Of a DNA stretch of 64,000 nt, positions 36,182 to 46,167 are shown piece by piece; within the stretch, counting starts at the first letter, position 1, and the number at the start of each line of letters is the position of its first letter. The notes beneath the pieces are model-generated. The model ran no database searches, was not told where the DNA came from, and saw nothing but the letters and a program-made list of their open reading frames with translations. The translations under genes and the position numbers were made by a program. The stretch lies in contig DYGG01000008.1 of the NCBI GenBank assembly GCA_020724775.1, positions 1-64,000 on the forward strand. The letters run 5' to 3'. The stretch comes from Ignavibacterium sp. (GTDB lineage Bacteria; Zixibacteria; MSB-5A5; GN15; PGXB01).

Positions 36182-37575
36182 CCCTGCGCAAGGTAGCCAT
36201 CATCGGCGGCGGTATAGCGGGATTATCGGCCGGCTTTTTTCTGAAGAGCCGACGTCGCAATGGCATTGAGATAACCATCTATGAGAGAGATAGCCGTCTC
36301 GGTGGGACTATCGGCGTCACCAGAGAGAATGGCTATATCGCTGACTGGGGACCGAATGGCTTCCTTGACCGCGAGCCGCTGACGCTTCAGTTTGTCGAGC
36401 AAGTCGGCCTGCGGCACCGGCTTCTCCCCTCCAACGACAAATCGGAAAAAAGATTTATCTACCGTAACGGCCGTCTCTGGGAAATTTCGGCGCACCCCGT
36501 GAAATTTCTTACCAGCGGCCTTCTTTCTCTTCGCGGTCGGCTACGCATCGGTCTGGAATATTTTGTCCCACCCAAGAAGAATGAAGATGATGAGTCGATA
36601 TTCGAATTCGCGGCGCGCCGAATCGGAAAAGAGGCGGCCGAAATCATGATTGACCCGATGGTTTCCGGGATATTCGGCGGCGATGCCCGGGCGCTCTCTT
36701 TGAAGTCATGCTTCCCGGTGATGGAAGAGATGGAAAAAAATTACGGCGGGCTGATTAAAGCGATGATTAAGAAGAGAAAAGAGAAGAAAAAACAGGGACA
36801 GCCGGGCAAGAGCGGAGCCGGAGGACCGACCGGACATTTGACCAGTTTTAGAGGCGGACTTTTTACTCTCATTGAATCTCTGGAGGAGAACCTCGGAGCC
36901 TCGATAGTCCGAAGTTGTGCCGTGAAGGAAGTGCTCCCCGGCAATTCAAGAAAGTACCGTCTGATTACTGATGTCGGGGACGCCGAATTTGACGATGTCA
37001 TTCTGGCGGTCCCGTCATATCACGCCGCCAGGATGCTCGGGGCAGTTTCCGCTCATCTGGCGAAACATCTTAGCCAGATACCATACGCCTCGCTCGCCGT
37101 GGTTTGCCACGGCTATCGGCGCGAAGATATCGCACAACCTGTGGACGGATTTGGATTCCTGGTGCCGTTCAACCAGCGCCTGGAAATTCTCGGCTCTATT
37201 TGGACGTCGATAATTTTTCCGGAGCAGGCGCCCGACGGACAGGTTCTCTTTCGCACCATGCTCGGCGGCTCCCGCAACAGTGAAATAGTCAGCGAAAGTG
37301 CCGCCAGTCTTGCCGATATCGCGCACCGCGCGCTTTCCGCCGTCATCGGTCTTAGAAAACCGCCGGTCTTCCTTAAAGTGATTCCCTGGAAAGAGGCGAT
37401 TCCCCAATACACCATAGGCCATAAAGAGCGAATGGCGGTTATTGAAAAAGAGTTGAAAGTTTTGGGGAATCTCTACCTTGCCGGCAACGCCTACAGCGGG
37501 GTGGGACTCAATGACGTTATCAAACGCTCGTTCAGCATCGTCGCATCAGTAGATGGCAATCTCGCTGCTGCCTGA
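36178..37575 (+). CDS. hemY: Protoporphyrinogen oxidase (HemY/HemG-type flavoprotein)
   Basis: A 465-residue FAD amine-oxidase-family protein with the dinucleotide motif IIGGGIAGLSAG at residues 8-19, the NGYIADWGPNGFL segment and the C-terminal FAD contact YLAGNAYSGVGLNDVI. It oxidises protoporphyrinogen IX using O2. In Firmicutes and Actinobacteria the same family oxidises coproporphyrinogen, but that route needs HemQ and no HemN; HemN here and no HemQ support the protoporphyrin pathway. A Lys/Glu-rich insertion lies near residues 195-215. Last gene of the heme operon. Confidence 0.92.
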   Translation: MTLRKVAIIGGGIAGLSAGFFLKSRRRNGIEITIYERDSRLGGTIGVTRENGYIADWGPNGFLDREPLTLQFVEQVGLRHRLLPSNDKSEKRFIYRNGRLWEISAHPVKFLTSGLLSLRGRLRIGLEYFVPPKKNEDDESIFEFAARRIGKEAAEIMIDPMVSGIFGGDARALSLKSCFPVMEEMEKNYGGLIKAMIKKRKEKKKQGQPGKSGAGGPTGHLTSFRGGLFTLIESLEENLGASIVRSCAVKEVLPGNSRKYRLITDVGDAEFDDVILAVPSYHAARMLGAVSAHLAKHLSQIPYASLAVVCHGYRREDIAQPVDGFGFLVPFNQRLEILGSIWTSIIFPEQAPDGQVLFRTMLGGSRNSEIVSESAASLADIAHRALSAVIGLRKPPVFLKVIPWKEAIPQYTIGHKERMAVIEKELKVLGNLYLAGNAYSGVGLNDVIKRSFSIVASVDGNLAAA

Positions 37576-37851
37576 CGGCTCGTAATAATCGAAAAATAAA
37601 TCCATTAATTGCGGAAGAGCGCCGTTGCATGATGACGGCTACGGTTCTGTAATTGCTTACCGCCAGGCTGGTTACAGTTGCCAAGAAATCCATTCGGATA
37701 TATTCTTCATCATACAATCGGTTAAGAATTCTCAAATTGGGTCGATTTTATATATGGAAAACAGGAAGCGCTATAGTACAATCGGCCGCTTCGCCAATCC
37801 GAGCGCGGGGACTCCCTCGACTTCGGTTGATATTGAGTGCATACACAATAT

Positions 37852-40800
37852 ATGCTTGAGAAAACAAAGAATAGATTTTTCGCCGCGCCCAACATGATTC
37901 TCGTTGGAATCAGTCTGGGGCTTCTCTTCTGGCTTATCGACCCCTGCATTGACTACTTTCTTTTGGGGCGCGGCATTCTTCCGCATGATATCTTCAGCCC
38001 TTCTTCCGATGAAATCTGGTTCCGTTCCTTTGTATCTTTCATCTTCATCGTTTTCGGCTTCTATGTCGAATCAATCTCCACCCGGCAGAAAAAGGCGGAG
38101 AAACGTCTTGCGCAAACTGTGGCGATGCAGAAGGCGGCGTTTGAATCGGCCGCCGATGGCCTGTTGGTGGTGGATGAAGACCACAATATCGTTGAATACA
38201 ACCAGAAATTCCTGAATCTCTGGGGACTGACGGCTGAGGAGATGATAAGCGGTGACCCTAAGGCCATAGTTAAGAAAATGCTCGGTCCGCTGAAAAATCC
38301 CAACGCTCAGAAAGAACGGATAAAGACTCTTTATGACAACAAGTTAACCGACACTTACGACACCCTGGAATTGACCGATGGCCGCATTTTCGAGCAATTT
38401 TCTATCGCCCAGAAAATCGACAATGAAATCATAGGTCGTGTTTGGAGTTATCGCGAAATCACTCAGAAAAAACTGGTTGAGGAGGCACTTCGCCAGAATG
38501 AAAAACGATTCCGGGCGATTGCCGACTATACTTACGACTGGGAAAACTGGATAGGACCTGACAGCAAATTGATATGGGTGAACCCGGCCGTTGAAAGAAT
38601 CACCGGATACTCCATTCGCGAATGCCTGGAAATGCCCGATTACCCGCTGCCGTTGGTACACAAGGACGACCGGGCATTAATTAAAGAGGCCTTCTCTAAA
38701 GCAGCTGGGGGAGTTTGCGGAAATGACCTTCCCTTCCGGGCACGTCGTAAAGACGGCGCCGTTGTCTGGGTTGCGGTCTCGTGGCAGCCGATTTACGATG
38801 ACCATGGCCAATGCCTGGGACATCGCTCCACCATCCGCGATATCAGCGCCCGCAAGAAATGGGAAGAAGCGCTTGCCGAGAGCGAAAAATCGTATCGCAC
38901 TCTCGCCGAGAACCTTCCCGGCATCGTTTACCGACAGCCGCTGGGGAATCAGGCGCCGACTCAGTTCTTCAATAACATGGTCAGGAATCTGACCGGTTAT
39001 CAGATGTCGGAACTGCCGCCCGCGGAGTACTGCTCGCTGGAGAGCATTATTCTGGAAGAAGACCGTGAAGCGGTCAAGGAATCTCTGAGCGGGGCTGTCG
39101 CCAATGGGTTTGCTTTTATGCACGAATATCGTATTCGTCATCGTGACGGCCGCATCCGCCACTTTGTGGAGCGCGGCGTGCCGATCTATGACGCTTCCGG
39201 AAAACCGCTGCATATTGACGGCGTCATTTTTGACATGACCGACCAGAAGCAGGCGCAGACTCGGATTGAAGATAATGAAAAGTTTCTGAATACGATATTC
39301 CACGGGATTCAAGACGGCATCTGCGTTCTCGACAAGAACCTGAATATCATCCGTGCCAATAGCGCCATGGAAAGATGGTATGAGCACCGGATGCCTCTGG
39401 TCGGGAAGAAGTGCTTTCATGCCTTTCAGGGTCGCGACCGCGCCTGTAATGTCTGCCCCACCGCCCGCGCTTTCCAGACTCTGAGACCGGAGGTGGACGA
39501 AGTCCCCCTGACCGGACCTGACGGCATCGAAGGGTGGATTGAGCTGCACGCCTTTCCGCTGATAGACCAGTCCGGAGAAACCATCGGTGTGGTCGAATAT
39601 GTTCGCAATATCACCGACCGCAAGAAAGCCGAGGAATCGCTTCGCGAGAGCGAAGAAAAATTCCGCGTCATTTCCGAACAGAGTATGCTCGGTATCATGA
39701 TAATTCAGGACGATATCATTAAATATGTCAATAATCCGGTTGCTCTGGCGATAGGCAAGACACCCCAAACGCTCACCGGCGCCTCCGTCAAGGAACTTCT
39801 GACGTTCATTCATCCCGAGGATAGCCTGTTCGCCCAGGAGCAATTGGCTAAAAAGCAGCGCGGCGAAACCGATGTCGTACAGCATTACAAGTACCGTCTT
39901 GTCCTGCCTGACCAGAGAACAATGTGGGTCGAGCAGTTCTCCAAGTCGATTCAGTACGGGGGACGCTGGGCCGACCTGGTTACGATAATCGATATCACCG
40001 AAAATCACCGGGCATTGAACGCCCTCAAAGACAGTGAGGAGCGGTATCGCAAACTGGTCGATTCCGTCTCCGACTACATCTATACTCTGAACTTTCTCGA
40101 CGGTAAGCCGGTTGTCAGCAATCATGGTCCCGGGTGCGAAAGTGTGACCGGTTACAGCGCCGATGAATTTGAGCGCGACCCGCAACTCTGGAGCCGTATC
40201 ATTCATAATGAAGACCGCGAGATAATTCAAAATCATCTCGATAAGATTCGCCGCGGAGAGGAAACCGAACCGCTGGAGCACAGGATTGTGCACAAGAACG
40301 GACAGGCCCGCTGGGTCAAGAACTCGGTGGTAGTGCGCAGAAACCCTGATGGAAAGATAGTTTCGTACGACGGTCTAATAAGCGATATTACGGAGCGCAA
40401 GGGGGCCGAAGAAGCCCACCTCGAAAACGAGAGACGCCTCAAAGTCAAACTCGATTTCATTCTCTCCCCTGAGAAAAAAATCGAAAGCATAAGTCTGCTC
40501 GACTTGATCGACCTGGATGAATTGCAGAAAATTCAGGATGCCTTCGCCACCGCTTGCGATGTGGCGTCAGTCATTATCGACTTGGAAGGGAATTCTATAA
40601 CCAGACCCAGCAATTTTCGCGATATCTGCCGTCTGGTGGGGCAGACCGAAGTAGGGGGTCGTCGGTGCCGCGAATCGAACATCAAACGCGGCGAGATGTC
40701 CCGTCGGGAAATGAAGCCGGTCTATCAAAAATGCCTCAGTTGCGGTTTTGTAGATGCCAGCGCCCCGATAATTGTCGCCGGAGTTCATGTCGCCAACTGG

Positions 40801-43800
40801 CTGATGGGGCAGTGCAATGCACTGGGGGTGACCCACGAAGAAATCAAACAGTTTGCCGCAGAGGTAGGAGCGGACCAAGCCCGCGTATTGGAGGCCTTTG
40901 ACAAGACCTCCCCCGTTCCTCTGGAGCAGTTCGAGCGGACGCTCAATCTCTTGTGGTACCTGGCACGGGAACTTTCCACGCTCGGTTACGGCAACTTGCT
41001 GCTGGCGCGCGATAACGCCCGCCTGCGCCAGATAGAACAATCGGTGCATGACAGCGAAACAAAACTACGCACAATATTGACATCCGCTCCGATAGCCATA
41101 GGCCTTGTCAAAGACCGTGTCATCCAATGGGTAAACGACCATATGCTCAATATGGTCGGATATACCGGCGAGGAATTGATAGGCCGAAGCAGCCGGATGC
41201 TCTACGAATCGGAGGAAGAATTCCAGCGAGTCGCGGAAATCAAGTACGGCCAGATAAAAAAGGACGGCACCGGTGAAATTCAAACCAGGTGGAAACGGAA
41301 AGACGGTTCGCTTATCGACGTTTATCTCCGCTCGACAGCGCTTGAAAAAGGTGACCTCTCGGCGGGAGTCATCTTTACCGCCCTCGATATTACCGAGCGG
41401 CTCAAGGCTGAAGATTCTCTCAAAGAAAGCGAGCAGAGATTCAAGTCCCTTTTCGAATCGGCCCCTGACGCCATCTTTCTAATGGATGCCGAGGGGAAGC
41501 TTATTGATGGCAATGCCGCTACGGAACGACTTACCGGCTACAATCGAAGCGCTCTCACGGGAAGGTTATTTACCGAATGCAATCTTCTTCCGGAAAGTGA
41601 TCTGAACCGCGCCTTTGCAAACCTGAAGAAGAATCTGGAGGGCGACCCCTCAGGACCGGATGAATATATGTTACGACGAATCGACGGCGCCACCATTCCG
41701 ATCGAATTCAGCACCTATCCGATTCGACTCGGTAATCAGCATCTGATAATAGGGATTGCCCGCGACCTCTCTTTCCGCGTTCAGTCCGAAATGGCGCTTC
41801 GCGAAAGCGAACGGAGACTGTCGGTACTTCTCAGCAACCTGCCCGGCATGGCGTACAGCTGTCTGAATGACCCGGAATGGACCATGCTGTTTGTTTCTGA
41901 AGGGGTCAATGAACTTACCGGTTATTCCCATGATGCCTTTCTCAATAATAGGGATTTGAATTACTCGCAAATCATACATCAGGATGACCGTGTCCGCGTC
42001 TGGAATGAGATTCAAACGGCTCTTCAGGAAAAAGCCCCGTACCGTCTTACCTATCGCATCATTGCGGCCGATAGCCGATGCAAATGGGTCATGGAACAGG
42101 GACGAGGTGTTTTTGACGAATCCGGCAAATTGCAGTTCCTGGAAGGTTTCATTATTGATATTACCGACCGGATTACCGCCCAGCAGTCGATTCAGGCGGA
42201 GCGCGACCGGGCGCAAAAGTATCTTGATATCGCCGGCACCATGATCGCCGTTCTAAATCGCGACATGACCATCGAGTTAATCAATAAGAAAGGATGTGAA
42301 GTTCTCGGCTGGAACGAAGAGGATATCCTCGGCAAGAACTGGTATGACTTCTGCGTTCCTCCGGAAAATCGTGAGGAGCGGCGCAGGCGGGTCAAGCAAA
42401 TCTTTGACGGCGAAATTCCCTTCCCAGAATATAGCGAAAACTTAGCCCTGACCCAGGACGGACAGGAGCGGATTGTCGCCTGGCATAATATCCCATTGCG
42501 CAATGAAAGCGGTAATATTGTCAAAGTAATAAGTTCCGGAGAAGATATTACGGAAAGACGGCAGGCTGAAGAGACCCTTAAACTGACCCAATTTTCCATT
42601 GACCATGCTGTGGATGCGGTTTTCTGGGTTGAACCGGACGGGCGATTGTCATATGCCAATACGGCGGCCTGCAGCGCTCTCGGCTTCAGTCCATCGGAAC
42701 TTCTGTCCCTCTCCATTCTGGATATCGAAGCCGACCTCAGTTCCGAAGATTGGGCGCGCCGCTGGAATCAGGTGCAGAGCGCCCGCTTCATGTCCACCAA
42801 TTCCAGTTTCCGTCGTAAAGACGGCACTCTTTTCCCGGTTGACGTTACCTTTAATTATCTGGAGTATGAAGGAAGAAGCCATCTTTTTGCGTTTGCCCGC
42901 GATATAAGCGAGAAACGAAGAATCGAGGAAGAACTTTTCAAAGCCAGCAAACTTGAGTCTATCGGCATTCTTGCCGGCGGCATCGCCCATGATTTTAATA
43001 ATATTCTTACCGCCATCATCGGCAATATTTCTCTGGCGATGCTCGACCTTTCGGAAAACGAGGAACTTTTGCGCCGTCTGGCGGATGCCGAAAAAGCCTC
43101 CCTGCGGGCGCAGGAACTGACTCAGCATCTGCTTACTTTCTCCCGCGGCGGCGCTCCGGTAAAAAAGACCATTCATATCGAGGAACTGGTCAGGGAGTCG
43201 GCTACTTTCGCCATCCATGGCTCCAAGGTCCGCTGCGAATTTATCTTTGAGCCCGACTTATTTGCAGTTGAAGTCGATGCGGGACAACTCAGCCAGGTAA
43301 TTCATAATCTGATTATCAACGCCGACCAGGCGATGCCGCAGGGGGGAGTCATCAAGGTGAAGGCGCGGAATGTCGTTGATTCAAACTCCCTGCCACCGTC
43401 ACTCAAGCCCGGAAAATTCGTAGAAATTATCGTTGCCGATTCCGGCATCGGTATTCCGCCGCAACATCTTCCCAATATTTTTGATCCGTTCTTTACCACC
43501 AAGCAGAAAGGCAGCGGGCTGGGGCTGGCGACGACCTACTCTATAATCAGTAAACATGACGGCGTCATCGAGGTCGAATCGGCGGTTGATGTCGGCACCA
43601 CTTTCAGAATTTATCTGCCGGCGTCAAACAGGTCAGCCGAAGACAAAGCGGGCGAATCAGATATAGCGGTACGGGGCTCCGGGCGAATACTGATTATGGA
43701 CGACGATGAATCAATCCGAATGGTGGCCGGGATTGGACTTTCTGAACTTGGTTATGAAGTCTCCTTTGCCAACGATGGCGCCCGCGCCCTGGAAATGTAC

Positions 43801-44070
43801 AAGAACGCCATGAACACTGCGCCTTTTGATGTCGTCATTATGGACTTGACAGTTCCGGGCGGAATGGGAGGGCGCGAGACAATCGCCCAGTTGCGTCAGA
43901 TTGACCCCCATGTTGTCGCTATTGTATCCAGCGGTTATTCCAATGACCCGGTGATGGCAAAGTATGAAGAGTTTGGTTTTAGGGGATTTGTGCCAAAACC
44001 GTTCCGAATTCAGAAACTGAGTCAGGTAATTAGTGAAGTACTTGGCGGCAAAGCACGGGTCAGGACCTGA
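37852..44070 (+). CDS. Giant multi-PAS hybrid histidine kinase with PocR domain
   Basis: About 2072 residues. Two membrane helices near residues 15-75, then eleven PAS-like units that I can mark by their SEExFRxL...GY pattern: six before and five after a PocR sensory domain at about 862-1064 ([19 protein letters not shown], later CLSCGF). The fourth PAS carries [16 protein letters not shown], a cysteine pattern seen in some redox/metal PAS domains. The kinase core has His1713 in [16 protein letters not shown] and [12 protein letters not shown]; a C-terminal receiver has Asp1998 (IMDLTVPGG). The ATG at 37852 is used; an in-frame GTG lies at 37837. Neither has a clear Shine-Dalgarno. Signal and output unknown. 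Confidence 0.92.
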   Translation: MLEKTKNRFFAAPNMILVGISLGLLFWLIDPCIDYFLLGRGILPHDIFSPSSDEIWFRSFVSFIFIVFGFYVESISTRQKKAEKRLAQTVAMQKAAFESAADGLLVVDEDHNIVEYNQKFLNLWGLTAEEMISGDPKAIVKKMLGPLKNPNAQKERIKTLYDNKLTDTYDTLELTDGRIFEQFSIAQKIDNEIIGRVWSYREITQKKLVEEALRQNEKRFRAIADYTYDWENWIGPDSKLIWVNPAVERITGYSIRECLEMPDYPLPLVHKDDRALIKEAFSKAAGGVCGNDLPFRARRKDGAVVWVAVSWQPIYDDHGQCLGHRSTIRDISARKKWEEALAESEKSYRTLAENLPGIVYRQPLGNQAPTQFFNNMVRNLTGYQMSELPPAEYCSLESIILEEDREAVKESLSGAVANGFAFMHEYRIRHRDGRIRHFVERGVPIYDASGKPLHIDGVIFDMTDQKQAQTRIEDNEKFLNTIFHGIQDGICVLDKNLNIIRANSAMERWYEHRMPLVGKKCFHAFQGRDRACNVCPTARAFQTLRPEVDEVPLTGPDGIEGWIELHAFPLIDQSGETIGVVEYVRNITDRKKAEESLRESEEKFRVISEQSMLGIMIIQDDIIKYVNNPVALAIGKTPQTLTGASVKELLTFIHPEDSLFAQEQLAKKQRGETDVVQHYKYRLVLPDQRTMWVEQFSKSIQYGGRWADLVTIIDITENHRALNALKDSEERYRKLVDSVSDYIYTLNFLDGKPVVSNHGPGCESVTGYSADEFERDPQLWSRIIHNEDREIIQNHLDKIRRGEETEPLEHRIVHKNGQARWVKNSVVVRRNPDGKIVSYDGLISDITERKGAEEAHLENERRLKVKLDFILSPEKKIESISLLDLIDLDELQKIQDAFATACDVASVIIDLEGNSITRPSNFRDICRLVGQTEVGGRRCRESNIKRGEMSRREMKPVYQKCLSCGFVDASAPIIVAGVHVANWLMGQCNALGVTHEEIKQFAAEVGADQARVLEAFDKTSPVPLEQFERTLNLLWYLARELSTLGYGNLLLARDNARLRQIEQSVHDSETKLRTILTSAPIAIGLVKDRVIQWVNDHMLNMVGYTGEELIGRSSRMLYESEEEFQRVAEIKYGQIKKDGTGEIQTRWKRKDGSLIDVYLRSTALEKGDLSAGVIFTALDITERLKAEDSLKESEQRFKSLFESAPDAIFLMDAEGKLIDGNAATERLTGYNRSALTGRLFTECNLLPESDLNRAFANLKKNLEGDPSGPDEYMLRRIDGATIPIEFSTYPIRLGNQHLIIGIARDLSFRVQSEMALRESERRLSVLLSNLPGMAYSCLNDPEWTMLFVSEGVNELTGYSHDAFLNNRDLNYSQIIHQDDRVRVWNEIQTALQEKAPYRLTYRIIAADSRCKWVMEQGRGVFDESGKLQFLEGFIIDITDRITAQQSIQAERDRAQKYLDIAGTMIAVLNRDMTIELINKKGCEVLGWNEEDILGKNWYDFCVPPENREERRRRVKQIFDGEIPFPEYSENLALTQDGQERIVAWHNIPLRNESGNIVKVISSGEDITERRQAEETLKLTQFSIDHAVDAVFWVEPDGRLSYANTAACSALGFSPSELLSLSILDIEADLSSEDWARRWNQVQSARFMSTNSSFRRKDGTLFPVDVTFNYLEYEGRSHLFAFARDISEKRRIEEELFKASKLESIGILAGGIAHDFNNILTAIIGNISLAMLDLSENEELLRRLADAEKASLRAQELTQHLLTFSRGGAPVKKTIHIEELVRESATFAIHGSKVRCEFIFEPDLFAVEVDAGQLSQVIHNLIINADQAMPQGGVIKVKARNVVDSNSLPPSLKPGKFVEIIVADSGIGIPPQHLPNIFDPFFTTKQKGSGLGLATTYSIISKHDGVIEVESAVDVGTTFRIYLPASNRSAEDKAGESDIAVRGSGRILIMDDDESIRMVAGIGLSELGYEVSFANDGARALEMYKNAMNTAPFDVVIMDLTVPGGMGGRETIAQLRQIDPHVVAIVSSGYSNDPVMAKYEEFGFRGFVPKPFRIQKLSQVISEVLGGKARVRT

Positions 44071-44140
44071 ACTTTACCTCTGTACTTTTAGCCCCAGCAG
44101 ATTCAGACGGTGTGGACGTGACAATACTGTGAAAGCCGTG

Positions 44141-44608
44141 TCAGCCTTGTCCTTTTTTGTCAAGCGGAGACTGACGCAATTCCTCCGGCAAGACTATGGG
44201 CGGCTTCTTAATTCCCAAATGCCGCTGGTACCATTTCCACTTTTTCTTCTCCCCTTTAATGAACTTCTTCAGCGCTTTTTCCCGTTCATAAAGCGCCGCG
44301 TCGTATTTTTCAATCTTCTGAAGAAGATTTTCGATATTTTCGCGCCGTTCCAGGGCTACTCTAAAGGTCTCGTAATCTTTGAAATTGAAGAGCGACTGCA
44401 CCACCGGCTCGAAAAAAACCATCGTCTGCGCCCCGATATAATTGAGCGGCTTGACCGATTCCAGGAAAACTATTGCCGGTACCGACATCCGCCACTGAAC
44501 GACCTTGATGGCGACCTTTTCCAGAACGGCATCCTCTTCCTCCGGAATTGCCTGGCTCTTTTCCGGCATTTCGCCCGGATTGCTACTTAGTCCCATCTTT
44601 GCCTTCAT
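44141..44608 (-). CDS. Conserved-looking hypothetical protein, coiled coil
   Basis: A 155-residue cytoplasmic protein without recognised family. Residues 25-80 look globular (VVQWRMSVPAIVFLESVKPL, then IGAQTMVFFEP); 85-130 are strongly charged and helical (ALERRENIENLLQKIEKYDA), probably coiled coil, and the tail is basic. It overlaps the membrane-protein gene upstream by 26 nt (14 nt if the second ATG at 44596 is used), so the two are coupled. Last gene of the long minus-strand run; convergent with the giant kinase. Confidence 0.65.
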   Translation of the reverse strand: MKAKMGLSSNPGEMPEKSQAIPEEEDAVLEKVAIKVVQWRMSVPAIVFLESVKPLNYIGAQTMVFFEPVVQSLFNFKDYETFRVALERRENIENLLQKIEKYDAALYEREKALKKFIKGEKKKWKWYQRHLGIKKPPIVLPEELRQSPLDKKGQG

Positions 44609-45122
44609 CCAGCGGTCTCTTAGTGATTCGTTGACTTATAAAGGAAGTAACATCTTCGCGGTTATTCCCGAACCGAATATAAACCCCCCGGAAATTCTCC
44701 AGGCGGGTGGGACGAACAAAAGGGGACAGAAGAACGCCATTCTTATCGGGATAGAAGGAACGGTACTGTGACCAGCGTTTGCGAAGAGTCTGGGTGGTCG
44801 TTTTTATCTCAACACCTTCGTCATCCAGACGATATCGTGTCGGGAAATAAAAAGCCGCCAGTGACGCATATAATATGACAAAAGCCAGCACCGTAAAGAA
44901 AACCGACTGCGTCAGAGCGTAAACAATTACTACAAGAACCAGCAGGAAGACAGTTACCACCACCGTGATTTTCATGTTCCTCTTAGCCGGGTGGCTGACC
45001 CATTCCAGAACATGACTTTTTTCCAGAGTGTTTCCGTCATCTGGTGTTGACGATGACGAAATATCGGAAGACAAATCCAGCGAAATCTGTTCTGGTTTTT
45101 TCTCCGATGACACTACTATCAC
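44583..45122 (-). CDS. Small two-helix membrane protein, PH-like tail
   Basis: A 179-residue protein: an acidic Ser-rich N-terminus, two adjacent membrane helices at about residues 50-92, and a C-terminal beta-rich part beginning YRLDDEGVEIKTTTQTLRKR and SQYRSFYPDKNGVLLSP, which resembles bacterial PH-like membrane proteins but is not a confident match. It overlaps both neighbours (4 nt upstream, 26 nt downstream), so it is probably produced with them. Function unknown. Confidence 0.65.
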   Translation of the reverse strand: MIVVSSEKKPEQISLDLSSDISSSSTPDDGNTLEKSHVLEWVSHPAKRNMKITVVVTVFLLVLVVIVYALTQSVFFTVLAFVILYASLAAFYFPTRYRLDDEGVEIKTTTQTLRKRWSQYRSFYPDKNGVLLSPFVRPTRLENFRGVYIRFGNNREDVTSFISQRITKRPLDEGKDGTK

Positions 45123-45328
45123 TCCGGTTCCGGCTTACGATAGCGTTCTTTTTTCACCTGCTCCATTTTGTCCAGAAGTTCTTTTGGCTGAATCAATTTT
45201 TTGTCCACCAGCAGGCGAACCAGCGCTTCCTGCGCCAGATTATTCGAAAGGGCCAGTTCTTCAAAAGTTATCAGTCTCTCCTTGCCATCTACGACCATCT
45301 TGAGAGCATATTTCTTTTCATCTTCCAT
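45119..45328 (-). CDS. Small hypothetical protein
   Basis: A 69-residue charged protein with no recognised family. The first half (KMVVDGKERLITFEELALSN) looks like a short beta-hairpin plus helix, followed by a helical tail rich in Lys/Glu. Its ATG shares one base with the larE stop, and it overlaps the next gene by 4 nt; such tight coupling makes it likely to be real despite its size. Confidence 0.6.
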   Translation of the reverse strand: MEDEKKYALKMVVDGKERLITFEELALSNNLAQEALVRLLVDKKLIQPKELLDKMEQVKKERYRKPEPE

Positions 45329-46155
45329 TATGACTCCTTTATACTTAGTCCCTCATTTAGACTACCCTGACGGTACCCCTCAAGATCGACCGCGACATAT
45401 TTGAAACCGGCCTCTTTGACTGCCTTGATTATTTTCTGATGCAGCCCGTTGCCAAAGATTTTGGCGATATCCTGCGGCTGCAACTCCAGCCGGGCGACAT
45501 CATGATGATACCGCACCCGAAATCCGTTCAGACCCAGCGCTCTCAATCTTGATTCAGCGGCATCAATCTGCCGGAGACGTTCCGGCGTTACCGAAATACC
45601 ATAAGGTATCCGCGATGCCAGACAGGCAGCCGCCGGTTTCTCAGAAAATGAAAGGCGATATTTTCGCGCCAGGGCGCGAACATCTTCCTTGGCAAAACCA
45701 GCCGTCACAAAAGGAGAAACAACCTTGTGCTCTTCTGCCGCTTTTCTTCCGGGACGATAATCTCCCAGGTCAGACAGATTGGTGCCGTCAAATATGACGG
45801 CGGTTCCCTTTTCCACCGCCAGTTGGCTCAACTTAGAGTACAATTCCCCCTTGCAGTAGTAGCAGCGGTCGGGAGCGTTTTTGACATAGCGCGGGTCGGA
45901 GATTTCATCGGTGCGGATAAATAGATGTCTTTCAGCCGGCAGACCGATTTCGGCGGCTATTTGGGAGGTCGCTTTTTCTTCATCGGCGGCAAGCGACGGC
46001 GATACCGAGGTGACGGCAAGAGTATTCTCTGTGCCGAGGATTTTAATCGTTGCGTAGAGGACGGTTGCAGAATCAAGCCCTCCTGAAAATGCCACCATGG
46101 CGCTGGGAAACTGCCCGATAAAATCGTTCAGGGCTTTTTCTTTTGTATCAATCAT
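45328..46155 (-). CDS. larE: LarE-family ATP-dependent sulfur transferase
   Basis: A 275-residue PP-loop ATPase. The pyrophosphatase loop SGGLDSA is at residues 24-30, and the LarE blocks DRCYYCKGELY and PAAACLASRIPYG supply Cys98, Cys101 and Cys178. LarE adds sulfur to the pyridinium precursor of the nickel-pincer nucleotide cofactor. The three cysteines resemble LarE forms reported to hold a [4Fe-4S] cluster, rather than the single sacrificial Cys form. No larA, larB or larC gene is in the window, so the pathway role is not confirmed; other members of this family may serve different sulfur transfers. Confidence 0.85.
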   Translation of the reverse strand: MIDTKEKALNDFIGQFPSAMVAFSGGLDSATVLYATIKILGTENTLAVTSVSPSLAADEEKATSQIAAEIGLPAERHLFIRTDEISDPRYVKNAPDRCYYCKGELYSKLSQLAVEKGTAVIFDGTNLSDLGDYRPGRKAAEEHKVVSPFVTAGFAKEDVRALARKYRLSFSEKPAAACLASRIPYGISVTPERLRQIDAAESRLRALGLNGFRVRYHHDVARLELQPQDIAKIFGNGLHQKIIKAVKEAGFKYVAVDLEGYRQGSLNEGLSIKES

Positions 46156-46167
46156 CAGGAATTACCG

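Noticed and set aside
38677-40293. 538-residue ORF on the minus strand inside the giant kinase gene
   Set aside because: It is antisense to well-matched PAS domains and has no family resemblance of its own; long open antisense frames arise from the codon usage.
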